In this document: piece after piece, positions 38,562 to 52,013 of the stretch
Numbering within the stretch: position 1 is the stretch's first letter
How the letters are laid out: each line of letters begins with the position of its first letter
Assembly: GCA_031763025.1 (NCBI GenBank)
Contig: JASSKH010000003.1
Coordinates: 1,975,001-2,039,000, forward strand
Source of the DNA: Macrocystis pyrifera
Lineage: Eukaryota; Sar; Phaeophyceae; Laminariales; Laminariaceae
DNA: 64,000 bases
Direction: 5' to 3'
Program-made: the position numbers and the translations under genes
Notes under the pieces: model-generated
Database searches by the model: none
What the model was told of the DNA's origin: nothing
Seen by the model: only the letters and a program-made list of their open reading frames with translations

Positions 38562-41420
38562 TAAAACGCGTCGTTTAACGATCGGCAAAAAGGGTCGTTG
38601 AACGATCGTAAAAAAAATTTCGTCGTCAAAAAAAGGATCTTTCAACGATCGTACAAAGGGATCGTTAAATAAATGATCGTTCAACGATTGTAAAAATGGA
38701 TCGTTCAACGATCGAAAAAGAGGATCGTTCAACGATCGTAAAAAAAGATCATTAGACGCAACGATCGGAAAATAAGGATCGTTAAAAAGCATCTTTCAAC
38801 GATAGTAAAAACGGATCGTTCAACGATCATAAAAAGGGATCGGTCAACGATCGTTAAAACGGATCGTTCAACGATCGTTGAAAAAAGGTTCGTTCAACGA
38901 TCGTAAAAAAAGATCGTTCAATGATCGGAAAAAAGGATCGTTAGATGATCGTTCGACGATCAGAAACTAAGGATCGTTAAAAAGCATCGTTTGACTATCG
39001 TAAAAAAAGATCGTTCAACGACCATGAAAAGAGATCATTCGACGATCGTAAAATAGGATCATTCAAAGTTCGTTAAAACCGATCGTTCAACGATCGGCAA
39101 AAAGAATCGTTGAATGATTGTGAAAAAGGATCGTCACACAAAGGATCGTTGAACGATCGTAAATAAGGATCGTTAAATAAATGATCGTTCAAAGATTGTA
39201 AAAAAGGATCGCTTAACGATCGTAACAAAGGATCGTTCAACGATCATAGACAAGGATCGTCCGATGATCGGTCAACGATCGTAAAGAAAGACCGTTCAAC
39301 GATCGTAAAAAAAGATCGTTGAACGATCGTAAAAAAAGGATCGTTGAAAAAGGATCGTTCAACGATCGTAAAAACGAATCGTCCGATGAGCGTTCAACGA
39401 TGGTAAGAAAAGGTAGCTCAACGATCGTAAAAAAGGATCGTTAAAAAAAGGATCCTTCAACGATCGTTAAAAAGGATTGTTGAAAATAGTATCGTTCAAC
39501 GATCGTAAAAGCGAATCGTCCGATGATCGTTCAACGATCGTAAGAAAAGGTAGTTCAACGATCGTAAAAAAGGATCGTTATAAAAAGGATCGTTCAACGA
39601 TCGTAAAAAAGAATCGTTAGATGATCGTTCAACGTTTGGAAAATAAGGATCGTTAAAAGGCATCGTGCAACGATCGTAAAAAAGGATCGTTCAACGATCA
39701 TAAAAAGAGATCGTTGAACATTCGGAAAATAGGATCGTTCAACGATCGATCGTTAAAACGGATATTTCAACGATCGGACGAAGGATCGTTGAACGATCGT
39801 GAAAATAGATCGTCAACCATAGGATCGTTCAACGATAGGAAAAAAGGATCGGTATAAATAGGATCGTTCAACCATCGTAAAAAAGGATCGTTCAACGGTC
39901 ATAGAAAGGGATCGTTCGGAAAAAGGATCGTTCAACGATCATAAATATAGATCGTTAGATGATCATTCAACGATCAGAAAATAAAGATCGTTAAAAAGGA
40001 TCGTTCAACGATTGTAAAAATGGATCTATCAACGGTTATAAAAAGGGATCGTTCAACGATCGGAAAAAAACGGATCGTTCAACGATCGTAAAAAGGGATC
40101 GTTCAACGATCGTAAAAGAGGATCGTTGACAACGATCGTAAAATAGGATCGTTCAACGATCATAAAAATGGATCGTCGGATGATCGTTCAACGACCTAAA
40201 AAAGGATCGTTCAACGATCGTAAAAGGGGATCGGTCAACGATCGTCAAAAGCATGATATTAGTGAAACCAATATCAAAACGTGTCAAGAAGAACAAGATA
40301 TCTTCCAGTATAGCCGATCGGGCCTTGTATGATATCACATCACATGATATTATATGATATCGCACAGCAAAACGAATGTTTAGCAACAGAAGAACAAGAT
40401 ACCACATACATTATAAGAATCGCACGCTGTTGCTCGTGACATAATACAATGGTGCGCTCTGCCCTTAGTCGGTTCGCTACGTCGCGCGTCAAGCAGCTTG
40501 TCCTCGCTCTCCAAAGCACGTTCTTCGTGAACGGGATTGTTTGGAGGCGCTCTTCACGCTTTCGTTGTGAGGGAGTGGATTGAGGTTTCTCCGTCTTTGT
40601 CTCGAACATCTATCGTATATATAAGCGAAAATAATGCAGAATAACTTGATCGCAGCAACAAGCAGCAGCAACAGCAGCAGCCGTCGTCGTAGCCACACGC
40701 AGCGAAAACAGCAGCAGCAGTAGTCGTAACTCGTACGTGACGGCAGCAGCTGCAGTAGCCAAGGCCAAAGCCACAGCAGCAGGGAAGGTGGTAGTAGTAT
40801 ATCTCGAGACGTGCGCCGCTCTTTTACAATAGCTAGCGCACGGAAGTCGAACGTTTGATGGGTCTGACTCTGTATGATACCTGATATCTCCGTTCTGTGA
40901 AAGCTCGACATACGCTTGTGCATGCACGCGACAAACGGGACTGGCCGTTGTTTCAGATCGTACGCCTCGGGTCAGGCAGATAGCAAACATAACAGTAGAG
41001 GTATCAGCAGCAGCAGCAGCACCACCACCACCACCAGCGACACGTGCGGGGGGTGGGTGGGAGTGGTACTCAGCCTTTCGTATCATCGCAATGTAACTGT
41101 CCAAAATCGATGTTTGCTTGACGATGACGCTGTCTACCGTACGACAGCGCCGAAGAGAGAGATGTGCTCAAACCGATTATAGGTAGCCGTACCGGTCGCC
41201 CTGAAACAAGTCTGCGTGACAGTGTCAGCCTTCAAATTACACAATCGATAAGAGCCACAACAGGTACAGCCTGTTCTTTGATGCAATATAGCAGAAGCCA
41301 ATATGCCATAGAAGTCACAAAATATGTCGATTCTTCACCGATAAGGTGTGAACCGATATCACACAACCGCTACGATCGTAAGAAATTGATATGAGATATC
41401 ATGGAGAGCTCGCCTATACA

Positions 41421-42711
<1,291 letters not shown>

Positions 42712-42827
42712 CATCTGACTCCTCTCCTCTTTTGAGCTCGTGTCTCCTCTTTCGGTCGCTTCTATGACCTGGAACTCTTGTTCTTCTTGAAAGGTTTTGT
42801 TCTTTCTTGGTTTCACAAATATCATGT

Positions 42828-43208
42828 TATAAATGGATCGTTTAGCGATCGTAAAAAATGATCGTTCAACGATCATAAAAAAACGGGTTCGTTCAACGAT
42901 CGAAAAAAAGGATCAACGATCGTAATATCGGATCGTTCAACGATCGTAAAAAAGGATCGTTCAGCGATCATAAAAAAGGATCGTTCAACGATCATAAAAA
43001 GGGATCGTTCAACGATCGGAAAAAAGGATCGTTCAACGATCGGAAAAAGAGATCGAGATCGTTAAATAAATGATCGTTCAACGATTGTAAAAACGCATCC
43101 TTTAACGATCGTTAAAAATGATCGTTCAACGATCATAAAAAAAGATCGTCAGATGTGATCGTTCAACGATCGTAAAAAAAGATCGTTCAACGATCATAAA
43201 AAGGGATC
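42828..43208 (+). repeat. Palindromic satellite A, block 8
   Basis: Forward units between D copy 4 and G copy 5; ends CATAAAAAGGGATC directly before the G terminus, as at G copy 2. Confidence 0.95.
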
Positions 43209-43351
43209 CACACGAGGCCAATCGGCCGACACCAAACACCCTCTGGAGGGCAAAATATCTTTCCCTCTGGAGGGTGCCCAAAATTGGGCTACACTAACGT
43301 GCGGTGAATTTTAGACCCTCCACCCCGACGTACAGAGTGGTTGGCCGCGCA

Positions 43352-43576
43352 TGTTCCTTTGGATCGTTCCAGCAGCGACGGTTACAAGTTGTAGAGCGTT
43401 GCGTATATCTTCGCAGGCGTTATCATGAATTATGCCGTGTGTTCATGAGGAGAGTTTGAGCACTCCGTTCTCTGCTCCGCTCTCTCTCCCCTCCTACGTC
43501 CTCTAATACAACGACTATAAATAATCTCATCAGACCATATGGTGGTCAGGGCATCCAGGCTTGGACTCTACGAACA
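43352..43576 (+). repeat. Copia 5' LTR (225 bp)
   Basis: Starts TGTTCCTTTGGATCG and ends CTCTACGAACA (TG...CA ends). A TATA-like ACTATAAATAA lies about 65 bp from its 3' end. Downstream, TGGTACCAGAAGC at about 43604 resembles an initiator-Met tRNA primer site but lies further from the LTR than usual. Confidence 0.9.
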
Positions 43577-43620
43577 CACTAGTGACTTGAACGTTTAAGG
43601 TCTGGTACCAGAAGCCCACG

Positions 43621-45504
43621 ATGCCTTTGAAGGGATCAGCTCAAGAAGAGCACGATTCTCCGAGTGAAGTTGAAACGCTGCGACGCGAGTTCAAGCTGGC
43701 GTTGGAGCAGAGGCAGGCATCGATGATGTATGCCATGAGGAGCATGATGGCCGAGTTCATGAGGAACAGCGGTCGATCGGAGCCAGGCAGCGCTGAAAGC
43801 AGCGTTGCTGTAGGAGAGAGTCCAGCAGAGGTAGGAACCACTGCTGTAGGGGAAAGCCCAAGAGGGGCAGTACCCACTGCTGAAGTACGAGAGACTACTG
43901 CTGCTGTTGAAGCAGGCATTGGTCGATCGGAGTCTGGCAGCGCTGAGGGTAGCGCTGCTGTAGGGGAGAGCCCACAAGGAGCAGTACCCAATGCTGTGAG
44001 AGAGATCCCTGCTGCTGCTGTAGGCATGGCACGGGATATTGCAGCAGAACAAGAGACAAATTTGCGTGAGGGCGCCTCGCCAGACTTGAGAGCAACTGGA
44101 CGCAGAGAAACCGCGTTGCCTGTCGAGGTTGGCCCACCGAGGGGTCAGCCAGACCAGCATGGGAGGACAGGAGGATGGGGCGAATACCCTGGCGGTGAGT
44201 TGGGTGGTGGATTTGATCTGCCTCTATCGCGCCATTTGGCCTTCAAACACATTCCTGTGCCATCGTTTAGTGGGCTGAAATCCGAGTTCAACCCTTGGAC
44301 AAGAGACGCTCGGTATTACGCCAAAGGAGTTGGTTTCTTGTCTGCTTTCGTGTCGGATCCACCGCAGTACATTCCCGTAGGGGAATTAGACACCGAAAAC
44401 TCGATTCTTGTCGCTAGGGGGTTTAGCCGCGAAAGTGTGCACAAATATACACTGGCGTGGAATTTCCTGTCGACAGCCCTCAAAAACAAGAGCGATAAGA
44501 GTATTTTGCACCGGTGTACCTCGCCGAGGCAAGCGTGGGACGCTCTCCTTGCGTGGTACGGCCCTCAGACGACGGGGGCCAAATTAGACCTCTCTAGACG
44601 CCTTAACAGTTTTATGATGGCGCCGGGGAGCAACCCGCTCGAGGAGATGGGCAGGATCGAGGATCTTGCCGCGGAAATGCGCACAGCAGGAATGTCAGTA
44701 GACGACCACATGCTGTACACCATCTTTATTGACGCCCTGCCTGCCGAATACGAGGTGGAGGCTCGGAACTTGGCATCACGTGACAGCATCGGCCGGGATG
44801 ACATCATCAAGGCTGTTCGAGAACGGCATCACCGACTTTCTGGAAACAGGAAGAAGGGGTCCAACGCTGGCCACACAGGCCATGCTATGTGCGCCGGCGG
44901 CGGCAGCGGTGGCGGTGGTCGCCGGAAAGGTGGAGGAAACGGCAAAGAAAAAGGTGGACGGCGGGGTCACGGACAAGGCGGCATAGGCACCAACGAGGAC
45001 GGTGGTGGCTCGGCCGCGGCTGCTGGTGGCTATGGCAGCAGCGCCAAAGCCGCCAGCGAAAGTACTCCAGTGGGCAAGTGTCATAGGTGTGGCAAGAAGG
45101 GCCATTGGAAGAGCGAGTGCATGGCGAAGCTATGCAGCCGATGCCAAGGACGCGGGCACTCTGCCGATGCCTGTCCCACGTCCATGGATCGATGCAGTCG
45201 ATGCAACGGGCGGGGGCACGCTGCTGATGTCTGCCCCTCATCGAAAAAAGAAGCTGTCATGGCGGTGACGAGCGAGGCTGGGGCAAGGGACGACGACCAA
45301 GAAAAAGGTACGGTCCAGGCCTCAGCTTTCAAGACCGAAGAGACAGGCAAGTGCAGCGATGGTTCGGGGGAAGGGAAGTCTGCTTGGCAGGTAGGGGACG
45401 AGGCGTGGATATGCGATATTGGTGCGTCTACTCACATGACGCCCTCCGCAGACTGCATGATAAACTATAGAGAATGCAACTTGACTCTCCGAATCGCTGA
45501 CTGA
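43621..45504 (+). pseudogene. Copia gag and start of protease
   Basis: 627 codons from ATG to an in-frame TGA at 45502. The order is a low-complexity N-terminus with two repeated blocks (VGESP..A), then a UBN2/gag domain (about residues 210-405, including LSRRLNSFMMAPGSNPLEEM). A Gly-rich linker follows, then three CCHC zinc knuckles (CHRCGKKGHWKSEC, CSRCQGRGHSADAC, CSRCNGRGHAADVC), and last the protease start WICDIGASTHMTPS. The protease box has DIGA where DSGA is usual. Three knuckles instead of the common one is notable. The TGA falls inside the protease. Confidence 0.88.
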
Positions 45505-46020
45505 TCCACTCGAGCGATCGAAGGTTACGGTGACGTGCGCGTTGTTTTTCGGTCCGGAACCGGTCCCGTGCAAGTGCTGCTTACGAACGTTGCGCGCGTG
45601 CCGGATCTCCGCTATCACTTATTTTCCCTCCCCACTCTCGTCAAAAACGGCCATACTTTCGAAGGGCGCCCCACGGGGGTTGTAGTCAGGCTCAAGTCAG
45701 AGCATTCGATCGTGTTTCCGTTGGGTGGGATCCTCTACAGCCTGTACGGCTACCGGGTCGACCGCAGTTGTGGGGGAAAAGGCCTGTGCTGTACTCGCCC
45801 CGGGGCAACTGCCCAACAAGTCTGCGATAAACATCAACGACTTCCACTGCGCGGCTGGACACTCCCACGAGGTACTACTTCGCAAGACTGCGGAGCAGCA
45901 AGGGATTGTCCTCGAGGGAGAGCTGCTGGAGTGTAAAGGGTGCTCCATGGCGAAGGATCTCCGCAAAGGTATCAAGCAGTCCACACACACGAGTAGATAA
46001 TAAGCCCGGGAGGGTTTTTG
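45505..46020 (+). pseudogene. Copia protease end and GAG-pre-integrase, frameshifted
   Basis: The gag frame continues past the TGA with VARVPDLRYHLFSL, typical of the protease C-terminus. It breaks near 45770, and the +1 frame gives the zinc-binding pre-integrase segment (HCAAGHSHEVLLRKT, then ELLECKGCSMAK) until a second shift near 46000. Confidence 0.8.
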
Positions 46021-46475
46021 TGGATGAGCTGGACGACGGTCTGGCTCACTTGAACGACCTCGACGTGACGTGGGGTTTTGACCTGGACGCGTTTATGCAG
46101 GAGCGCGCACAGCAGGCACCTGCCGCCGGCGAGGCCGGCGGCGAAACACCCGAGACGATGGGTTCGTCTCAAGGGGGCGCCGTGGACGCCTCCTCGGTCC
46201 CGGCAGAGAGGGCCGAAACAGCCGAGACGATGGATGCGTCTCAAGGGGGAGCCGTGGACGCCTCCTCGGTCCCGGCAGGGAGGGCTGGAAGCGACCCGGG
46301 CGCAGCATCAGCCTCCGACACCGGCCAAGGGGACGATGAGGATCCCCCCGCGGTCCTGTCGGGGAGGCCAGCACACGAGCTCAGCAGCTGGGGCCGGCTC
46401 CCCCCGACAGTACGGAGCCGGACCCGGGGTCAGAGCCAACGCCTGGGAGGTGAACCTGCTGTGCACTAGGCAAGG
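46021..46475 (+). pseudogene. Copia linker after integrase-core deletion
   Basis: Directly after GRVFVD the expected DDE integrase core is absent; the sequence passes to an acidic hinge. Two tandem copies of a 26-codon unit (SQGGAVDASSVPA core) lie at about 46130-46280. An in-frame TAG is at 46467. About 250-300 codons of integrase appear to be missing relative to the family. Confidence 0.7.
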
Positions 46476-47653
46476 ATGGATGAAGGAGCCGCAGACACGC
46501 TACTTGCGGCAGCGTACGAGTCGTGGACGAAGCCTGGGAGTATGCTGAATCGTACGTCCTGGACGACGGAGGACGCAGTGGCTTTGATGGCCGGAGGACC
46601 TGCTGTGGAGAACAAAAGGGAGTTGAGCGTGTGCATGCCGAGTGGTTTCCCGGAAGACGTAGAACCGCCCCCACAGTCCGTAGCAGATGTAGAGCATTCT
46701 CAATACAAAGCGGCGTGGCACGAGGCCATGAAAATTGAGTTGGACGGTCACACAACGACCGGTACGTACGAAGCCGCGACACCGCCAAAAAAGGCGGAAA
46801 CCTGTAGGTGCGAAGTGGGTTTCTACCTACAAGACGGATAAGGATGGCTTGATAGTAAAGACAAAGGCCAGACTTGTGGCTAAGGGTTTTGGCCAGGTGC
46901 AGGATGTAGATTATTTTCAAACGTTTGCACCAACTCCCTCGTCAGCGTCAGTTAAAATTCTGGCGGCTGTTGCAAATGAACTTGGTTTAAAAGATTTTTC
47001 ATCTAGACGTCGCACAAGCTTTTGTTCGCGCGAAACTCGACGCCGAGATATACATTAAACTACCCGGTGGGTGTGGTGACATGTCAGGAAAGATCGTCCG
47101 CCTAAACAGATCACTGTATGGTCTAAAGCAGAGCGGACGGCAGTGGGCGGGATTATTGGTAGAGACCGTGGTAGAGTACGGAATGGGGCAGTGTAGGTCT
47201 GACCCGTGTATGTTTCGCATGGTTGTGGACGGCAAGGTAGAACTAATCATGGCCGTTCATGTAGATGACATCGTGATCGCAGGATCGGATGAGACATGCA
47301 GAGATTTCCATGCCGCGCTAGCTATGAAATTTCCCACGAATAACCTCGGCGAACTGACTTGGTACACTGGTTGTGCTTTCAAACGCGACTGGGAACTTGG
47401 GACATTGGAGATTACGCAGAAGGCGTTCATTGAGAGCATGCTGAATCGTTTTGGTGTTAACTCATCCTCTAACATCCCCGCGACCCCCGGTGTGGAACTA
47501 GGTCCAAGGGAAGAGGGCGAAATTGGGGGAGACTGGCCGTACAGGGAGGCTGTGGGCAGCTTGATGTGGCTGTCGACCATGACGAGGCCGGACATCTCGA
47601 ACGCTGTGCGTGCTGTGGCGCGCCACTCCCACAACCCAACAGAGAGGCACTAG
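46476..47653 (+). pseudogene. Copia reverse transcriptase, frameshifted
   Basis: The RT start has the family marks KARLVAKGFGQVQDVDY and TFAP. After a shift near 47000 it continues with DVAQAFVRAKLDAEIYIKLP, SLYGLKQSGRQW and the catalytic box VHVDDIVIAG (HVDD where YVDD is usual). A first shift lies near 46805; TAG at 47651 ends the frame just before RNase H. Confidence 0.88.
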
Positions 47654-48214
47654 AAGGCAGTTTTGAAGATTATGGCTTACCTCCACGGGACCGGGTTTAT
47701 GGGATTGACTTTTGTGCGGGGCTCGGGAATAGATTTGACTTCGTATAGTGATGCTGATTTTGCGGATAAGTCGAACGGTAGGCGCTCGGTATCGGGGACG
47801 GTAATTACCCTAGGGAGTGCGGCCGTCAGTTGGGCAAGTAGCACGCACAGGTGTGTTACGTTGTCGACAGCAGAAGCAGAGTATGTCGCCCTGGGTGAAG
47901 GGGTGAAGGAAGCTTTGTTTACGGGCGCGGTATTGTCGTTTATTTGTCCAGAGCTAAGCGGATCATGTGTCCGGGTGTTCGAGGAAAACCAGGGGGCCAT
48001 AGCGTTGGCTGATAACCCTCTTAGTTCTGCTCGGAGTAAGCATATCGACGTGCGTTTTCATTTTGTCAGAGAGCTACTTCGTGCTAGGAAGATCGACATT
48101 CAGTTCGCAGCTTCGAAAGAGCAGCACGCGGATATTTGGACGAAATCCCTAGCTGCGACCCCCTTTAAGTCTCACCGTAGGTTCTTGTTGAATCTGCCTT
48201 TGGAGGGTGTATAA
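47654..48214 (+). pseudogene. Copia RNase H domain
   Basis: In the same frame as the RT end, after the TAG. It shows SYSDADFADKSNGRRSVSG, STAEAEYVAL and ARSKHIDVRFHFVRE, all standard for Ty1/Copia RNase H, and ends at TAA 48212-48214. Confidence 0.88.
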
Positions 48215-48529
48215 GGGGGTATGAGCATTATTCGATGAGTACCATGTTTGAGTGATGCGAGGAACAATTTGTCATGTCGCCAACCCTGCGCTACTTTCAG
48301 GGACATGGGGGAGTAGGGCACCGCTTGGCATTTTATTTTCTGGCCATGGTCATCGTTTAGAATGCGGCCGTTGTTTCAATTGCAATGTTTTGGAGTGTAT
48401 GTGTTATACAGGGGGTTTTGACCCGGTGGCCGGGTTTCCTCCTGCGAGACTGTCGTTGGCTGTTCTTAGGTCCTAGCAAGTCTTGAATGTCTTTTCGGTC
48501 ACGTTACTGCTGTGAAGAGCCAAGGAGGG

Positions 48530-48773
48530 TGTTCGTTTGGATCGTTCCAGCAGCGACCGCTACAAGTTGTAGAGGGTTGCGTATATCTTCGCAGGCGTTA
48601 TTATGAATTATGCCGTGTGTTCATGAGGAGAGTTTGAGCACTCCGTTCTCTGCTCCGAGCTACGAGCAAGGCTCCGCTCTCTCTCTCCTCCTCTGTCCTC
48701 TAATACAACGACTATAAAGAATCTCATCAGACCACGTGGTGGTCAGGGCATCCAGGCTTAGACTCTACGAACA
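48530..48773 (+). repeat. Copia 3' LTR (244 bp)
   Basis: TGTTCGTTTGGATCG to CTCTACGAACA. Preceded by a purine run CAAGGAGGG, the likely polypurine tract. It has 19 extra bases (GAGCTACGAGCAAGGCTCC) relative to the 5' LTR. The 48215-48529 stretch before it is untranslated retrotransposon sequence without features I can name. Confidence 0.9.
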
Positions 48774-50486
48774 GTGCACGCTCTGGAGGTCGACGTCACA
48801 TTAGAAACCCTCTGGAGGGTATGCAACCGTACCCGCTGGAGGGTGCCGAAGATTGGGCTATACTATCGTGCGGTAATTTTTAGATCCGTCACACCGACGT
48901 ACAGAGTGGTCGGCCGCGCACGCTCTGGAGGCCGACGTCACAATAGAAACCCTCTGGAGGGCAGTATTTCTTTCCCTCTGGAGGGTGCCCAAAATTGGGG
49001 AATACTATCGTGCGGTAATTTTCAGACTCACCACATGGACGTACAGAGTGTTCCGGCGCGAACCCTGTGGAGGCTGACGGCATCCCCAAAACCCTCTGGA
49101 GTGCATGCGACCGTACTCGCAGGAGGGTGCCCAAAGAAGGGCGACCCGACAGTGCAGTCGAAAACTCACCCACTACACCGACATCCAGTGGGTTTCCACG
49201 GTGAACCGCCACTAGACGCCGACAGTCAGACGCGCCTCCTGTATGTATAAGTATGTGGAAACCGTAAACATTGTTGGTATGCTCTAAATTATGAATCTAC
49301 TACATGTGTGCTCAATCCAACTGACCCTGTGTGGACATATGTTTACACACGATGTCCTATATCTGCCACGACTTTAGAGACTATACTGCGCCATATAGAC
49401 ACCAGCTGCTAGCACGTAATGTACAACACTGTACAGTATGCCGACCGTGCGGCGTGGTGCCCGCCTAACCTACCCCTTGCCCCTCCTTCTCCCTCCTTCC
49501 TGCTCAATGCATTTACGTGCGTATGCTTCGGAGAAAACCTATGCCTCTCTCTTTGACAAGTTCTACTTCAATGCGCCGCAACGAGGCAAAAAAAGCACAA
49601 CAACTCCCCACATGTCTGGTTGAGCGAGTATCATGTGCCATTCACCAAATGTATCAACTGCCCTGTCTTTAGCTTTCACCGACGAACATTTGCAATATAG
49701 GCAGCAGCCAGACACACAGATGTGGACATTGAAATTCACGGCATCAACTGGCCAGAATGCAAAACTGAACACGGCATCATCAGTCGAACACAAGAGGGGA
49801 CATCACATTGGCAACCTGTGTCAGCTAAACACGCACTTTGGACAACACACACCCTGCTGCCACTGCAACCGACTACAGACGGGAGGCGCGTCTGACTGTG
49901 AGCGTCTCGTGGCGGTTCACCGTAGAAATCCCACTGGATGTCGGTGAGGTGGGTGCGTTTTCGGCTGCACTGTAGGGTTGCCCTTCTTTGGGCACCCTCC
50001 TGCGGGTACGGTCGTATACCCTCCAGAGGGTTCTGGGGATGCCGTCAGCCTCCACAGGGTTCGCGCCGGAAAACTCTGTACGTCCATGTGGTGGGTCAAA
50101 AAATTACCGCACGATAGTATTCCCCAATTTTGGGCACCCTCGAGCGGGTGCGGTCGCGTACCCTCCAGAGGGTTTCTATTGTGACGTCGGCCTCCAGAGC
50201 GTGCGCGGCCGACCACTCTGTACGTCGGTGCGGTGGGTCTAAAATTTACCGCACGATATTATCGGCCAATTGTGGGCACCCTTCAGCGGGTACGGTCGCA
50301 TACCCTCCTGAGATTTTCTATTGTGACTTCGGTCTCCAGAGCGTGCGCGGCCGACCACTCTGTACGCCGGTGTGGTGGGTCTAAAATTTACCGCATGATA
50401 GTATAGCCCAATTTTGGGCACCCTCCAGAGGGAACGATATTTTTCCCTCCAGAGGGTGTTTGGTGGTAGCCGATAGTCCACGTGTG

Positions 50487-50886
50487 GATCGTTCAACGAT
50501 CGGAAGAAAGGATCGTTGACAAAGATCGTAAAAAACGTTCGTTAAGAAAACATCGTTCAACGATCATAAAAAAAGGATCGTTCAACGATCATAAAAACAG
50601 CTCGTCCGACGATCATAAAAAGGATCGTTCAACGATGGTAAAAAAGGATCGTTCAGTGATCATACAAAGGATCTTTGAACGATCGTAAAAAGGGATCGTT
50701 AAATATATTATCGTTCAACGATCGTGAGAAAGCATCGTTTAACGATCGTAAAAAAGGATCGTTCAAAGATCATATAAAAGGATCCTCGCGTGATCGTTCA
50801 ACGATCATAAAAAGGGATCGTTCAAAGATCATTGAACGATCCATTTTTTAACGATCCGTTTTTACGATCGTTGAACGATCCTATAT
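50487..50886. repeat. Palindromic satellite A, block 9, with orientation switch
   Basis: Forward units until about 50826, then reversed units (GATCGTTGAACGATCC) to the D copy. The switch lies inside a unit (TTCAAAGATCATTGAACGATCC). Confidence 0.9.
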
Positions 50887-52013
50887 TACGATCGTAGCGG
50901 TTGTGTGATATCGATTCGCACCGTATCGGTGAAGAATCGACATATTTTGTGACTTCTATGGCAAATTGGCTTCTGCCATATCTTGCATCAAAGAACAGGC
51001 TGTACTGTTGCGGCTCTTATCGATTGTGTAATTTGAAGGCTGACACTGTCAAGCAGACTTGTTTCAGGGCGATCGGTACGGCTACCTATAATCCGTTTGG
51101 GCACATATCTCTCTTCGGCGCAGTCGTACGGTAGACAGCGTCATCGTCAAGCAAACATCGATTTTGGACAGTTGCATTGCGATGATACGAAAGGCTGAGT
51201 ACCACTCCCACCCACCCCCCGCACGTGTCGTTGGTGGTGGCGGTGCTGCTGTGTGCTACTGCTGCTGATACCTCTCCTGTTGTTATGTTCGCTATCTGCC
51301 TGACCCGAGTCGTACGATCTGAAACAACGGCCAGTCCCGTTTGTCGGGTGCATGCACAAGCGTATGTCAAGCTTTACAGAACGGAGATATCAGGTATCAT
51401 ACAGAGTCAGACCCATCAAACGTTCGACTTCCGTGCGCTAGCTATTGTAAAAGAGCGGCGCACGTCTCGAAATATACTACTACCCTCCCTGCTGCTGTGG
51501 TTTCGGCCTTGGCTACTGCAGCTGCTGCCGTCACTTACGAGTTACGACTACTACTGCTGCTGTTTTCGCTGCTTGTGGCTACGCGACGATGATTGCTGCT
51601 GCTGCTTGTTGCTGCGATCAAATTATTCTGTGTTATTTTCTCTTTTATATACGATAAATATTCCAGACAAAGACGGAGAAACCTCAATCCACTCCCTCAC
51701 AACGAAAGCGTGAAGAGCGCCCCAAACAATCCCGTTCACGAAGAATGTGCTTTGGAGAGCGAGGACAAGCTGCTTGACGCGCGACGTAGCGAACCGAGCT
51801 AAGGGCAGAGCGCACCATTGCTTTATGTCACGAGCAACAGCGTGCGATTCTTATCATGTGGTTTCTTGTTCTTCCGTTCCTAAATATTCGTTTTGCTGTG
51901 CGATATCATATAATATCATGTGATGTGATATCATACAAGATCCGATCGCCTATGTTGGAGGATATCTTGTTCATCTTGACAGGTTTTGATCTTGGTTTCA
52001 CGAATATCATGTT
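50887..52013 (-). mobile_element. D element, copy 5, one end missing
   Basis: Begins inside D at TACGATCGTAGCGG, so about 150 bp including the left TIR are lost. The join uses TACGATCGT, a word shared by satellite and D. Ends CACGAATATCATGTT. Confidence 0.75.

Larger units (their letters stand above)
32366..40249 (+). repeat. Palindromic satellite A, block 7 (7.9 kb)
   Basis: Longest block, about 340 units. A segment at about 34620-35190 is repeated about 575 bp downstream with few differences. The surroundings of the two H elements (36601 and 38472) are duplicated 1871 bp apart. The open frames across it (for example 35820-36302) come from units of 24 bases that lack stops. Confidence 0.95.
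43352..48773 (+). mobile_element. Ty1/Copia LTR retrotransposon, degraded
   Basis: The order LTR, gag with zinc knuckles, protease, GAG-pre-integrase, (integrase lost), reverse transcriptase, RNase H, LTR is the Copia order. The flanks GCGCA and GTGCA are a 5 bp target duplication with one change. The LTRs differ at about a dozen positions plus a 19 bp indel, so the insertion is not recent. Three in-frame stops (45502, 46467, 47651), at least four frameshifts and a large integrase deletion make it unable to move by itself. Confidence 0.93.
43209..50486 (+). mobile_element. G element, copy 5, complete but split by a Copia element
   Basis: Left end CACACGAGGCCAATCGG at 43209; right end CCACGTGTG at 50486, with GATC outside both. 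Without the 5422 bp retrotransposon and one copy of its 5 bp target duplication it is about 1.85 kb, the longest G copy. The body with the coding-like stretch (49500-49890) and 142 bp units on both sides are present. Confidence 0.8.

Noticed and set aside
18791..40249. CRISPR-like array (short palindromic repeats at regular intervals)
   Set aside because: The gaps between palindromes are only about 8-9 bases, A-rich and nearly identical, so there are no spacers. The setting is a eukaryotic satellite with no cas genes.
49988..50384. 84-codon frames repeated every 142 bases in G, on both strands
   Set aside because: They come from the 142 bp tandem unit and appear on opposite strands in opposite halves of the element; nothing supports translation.
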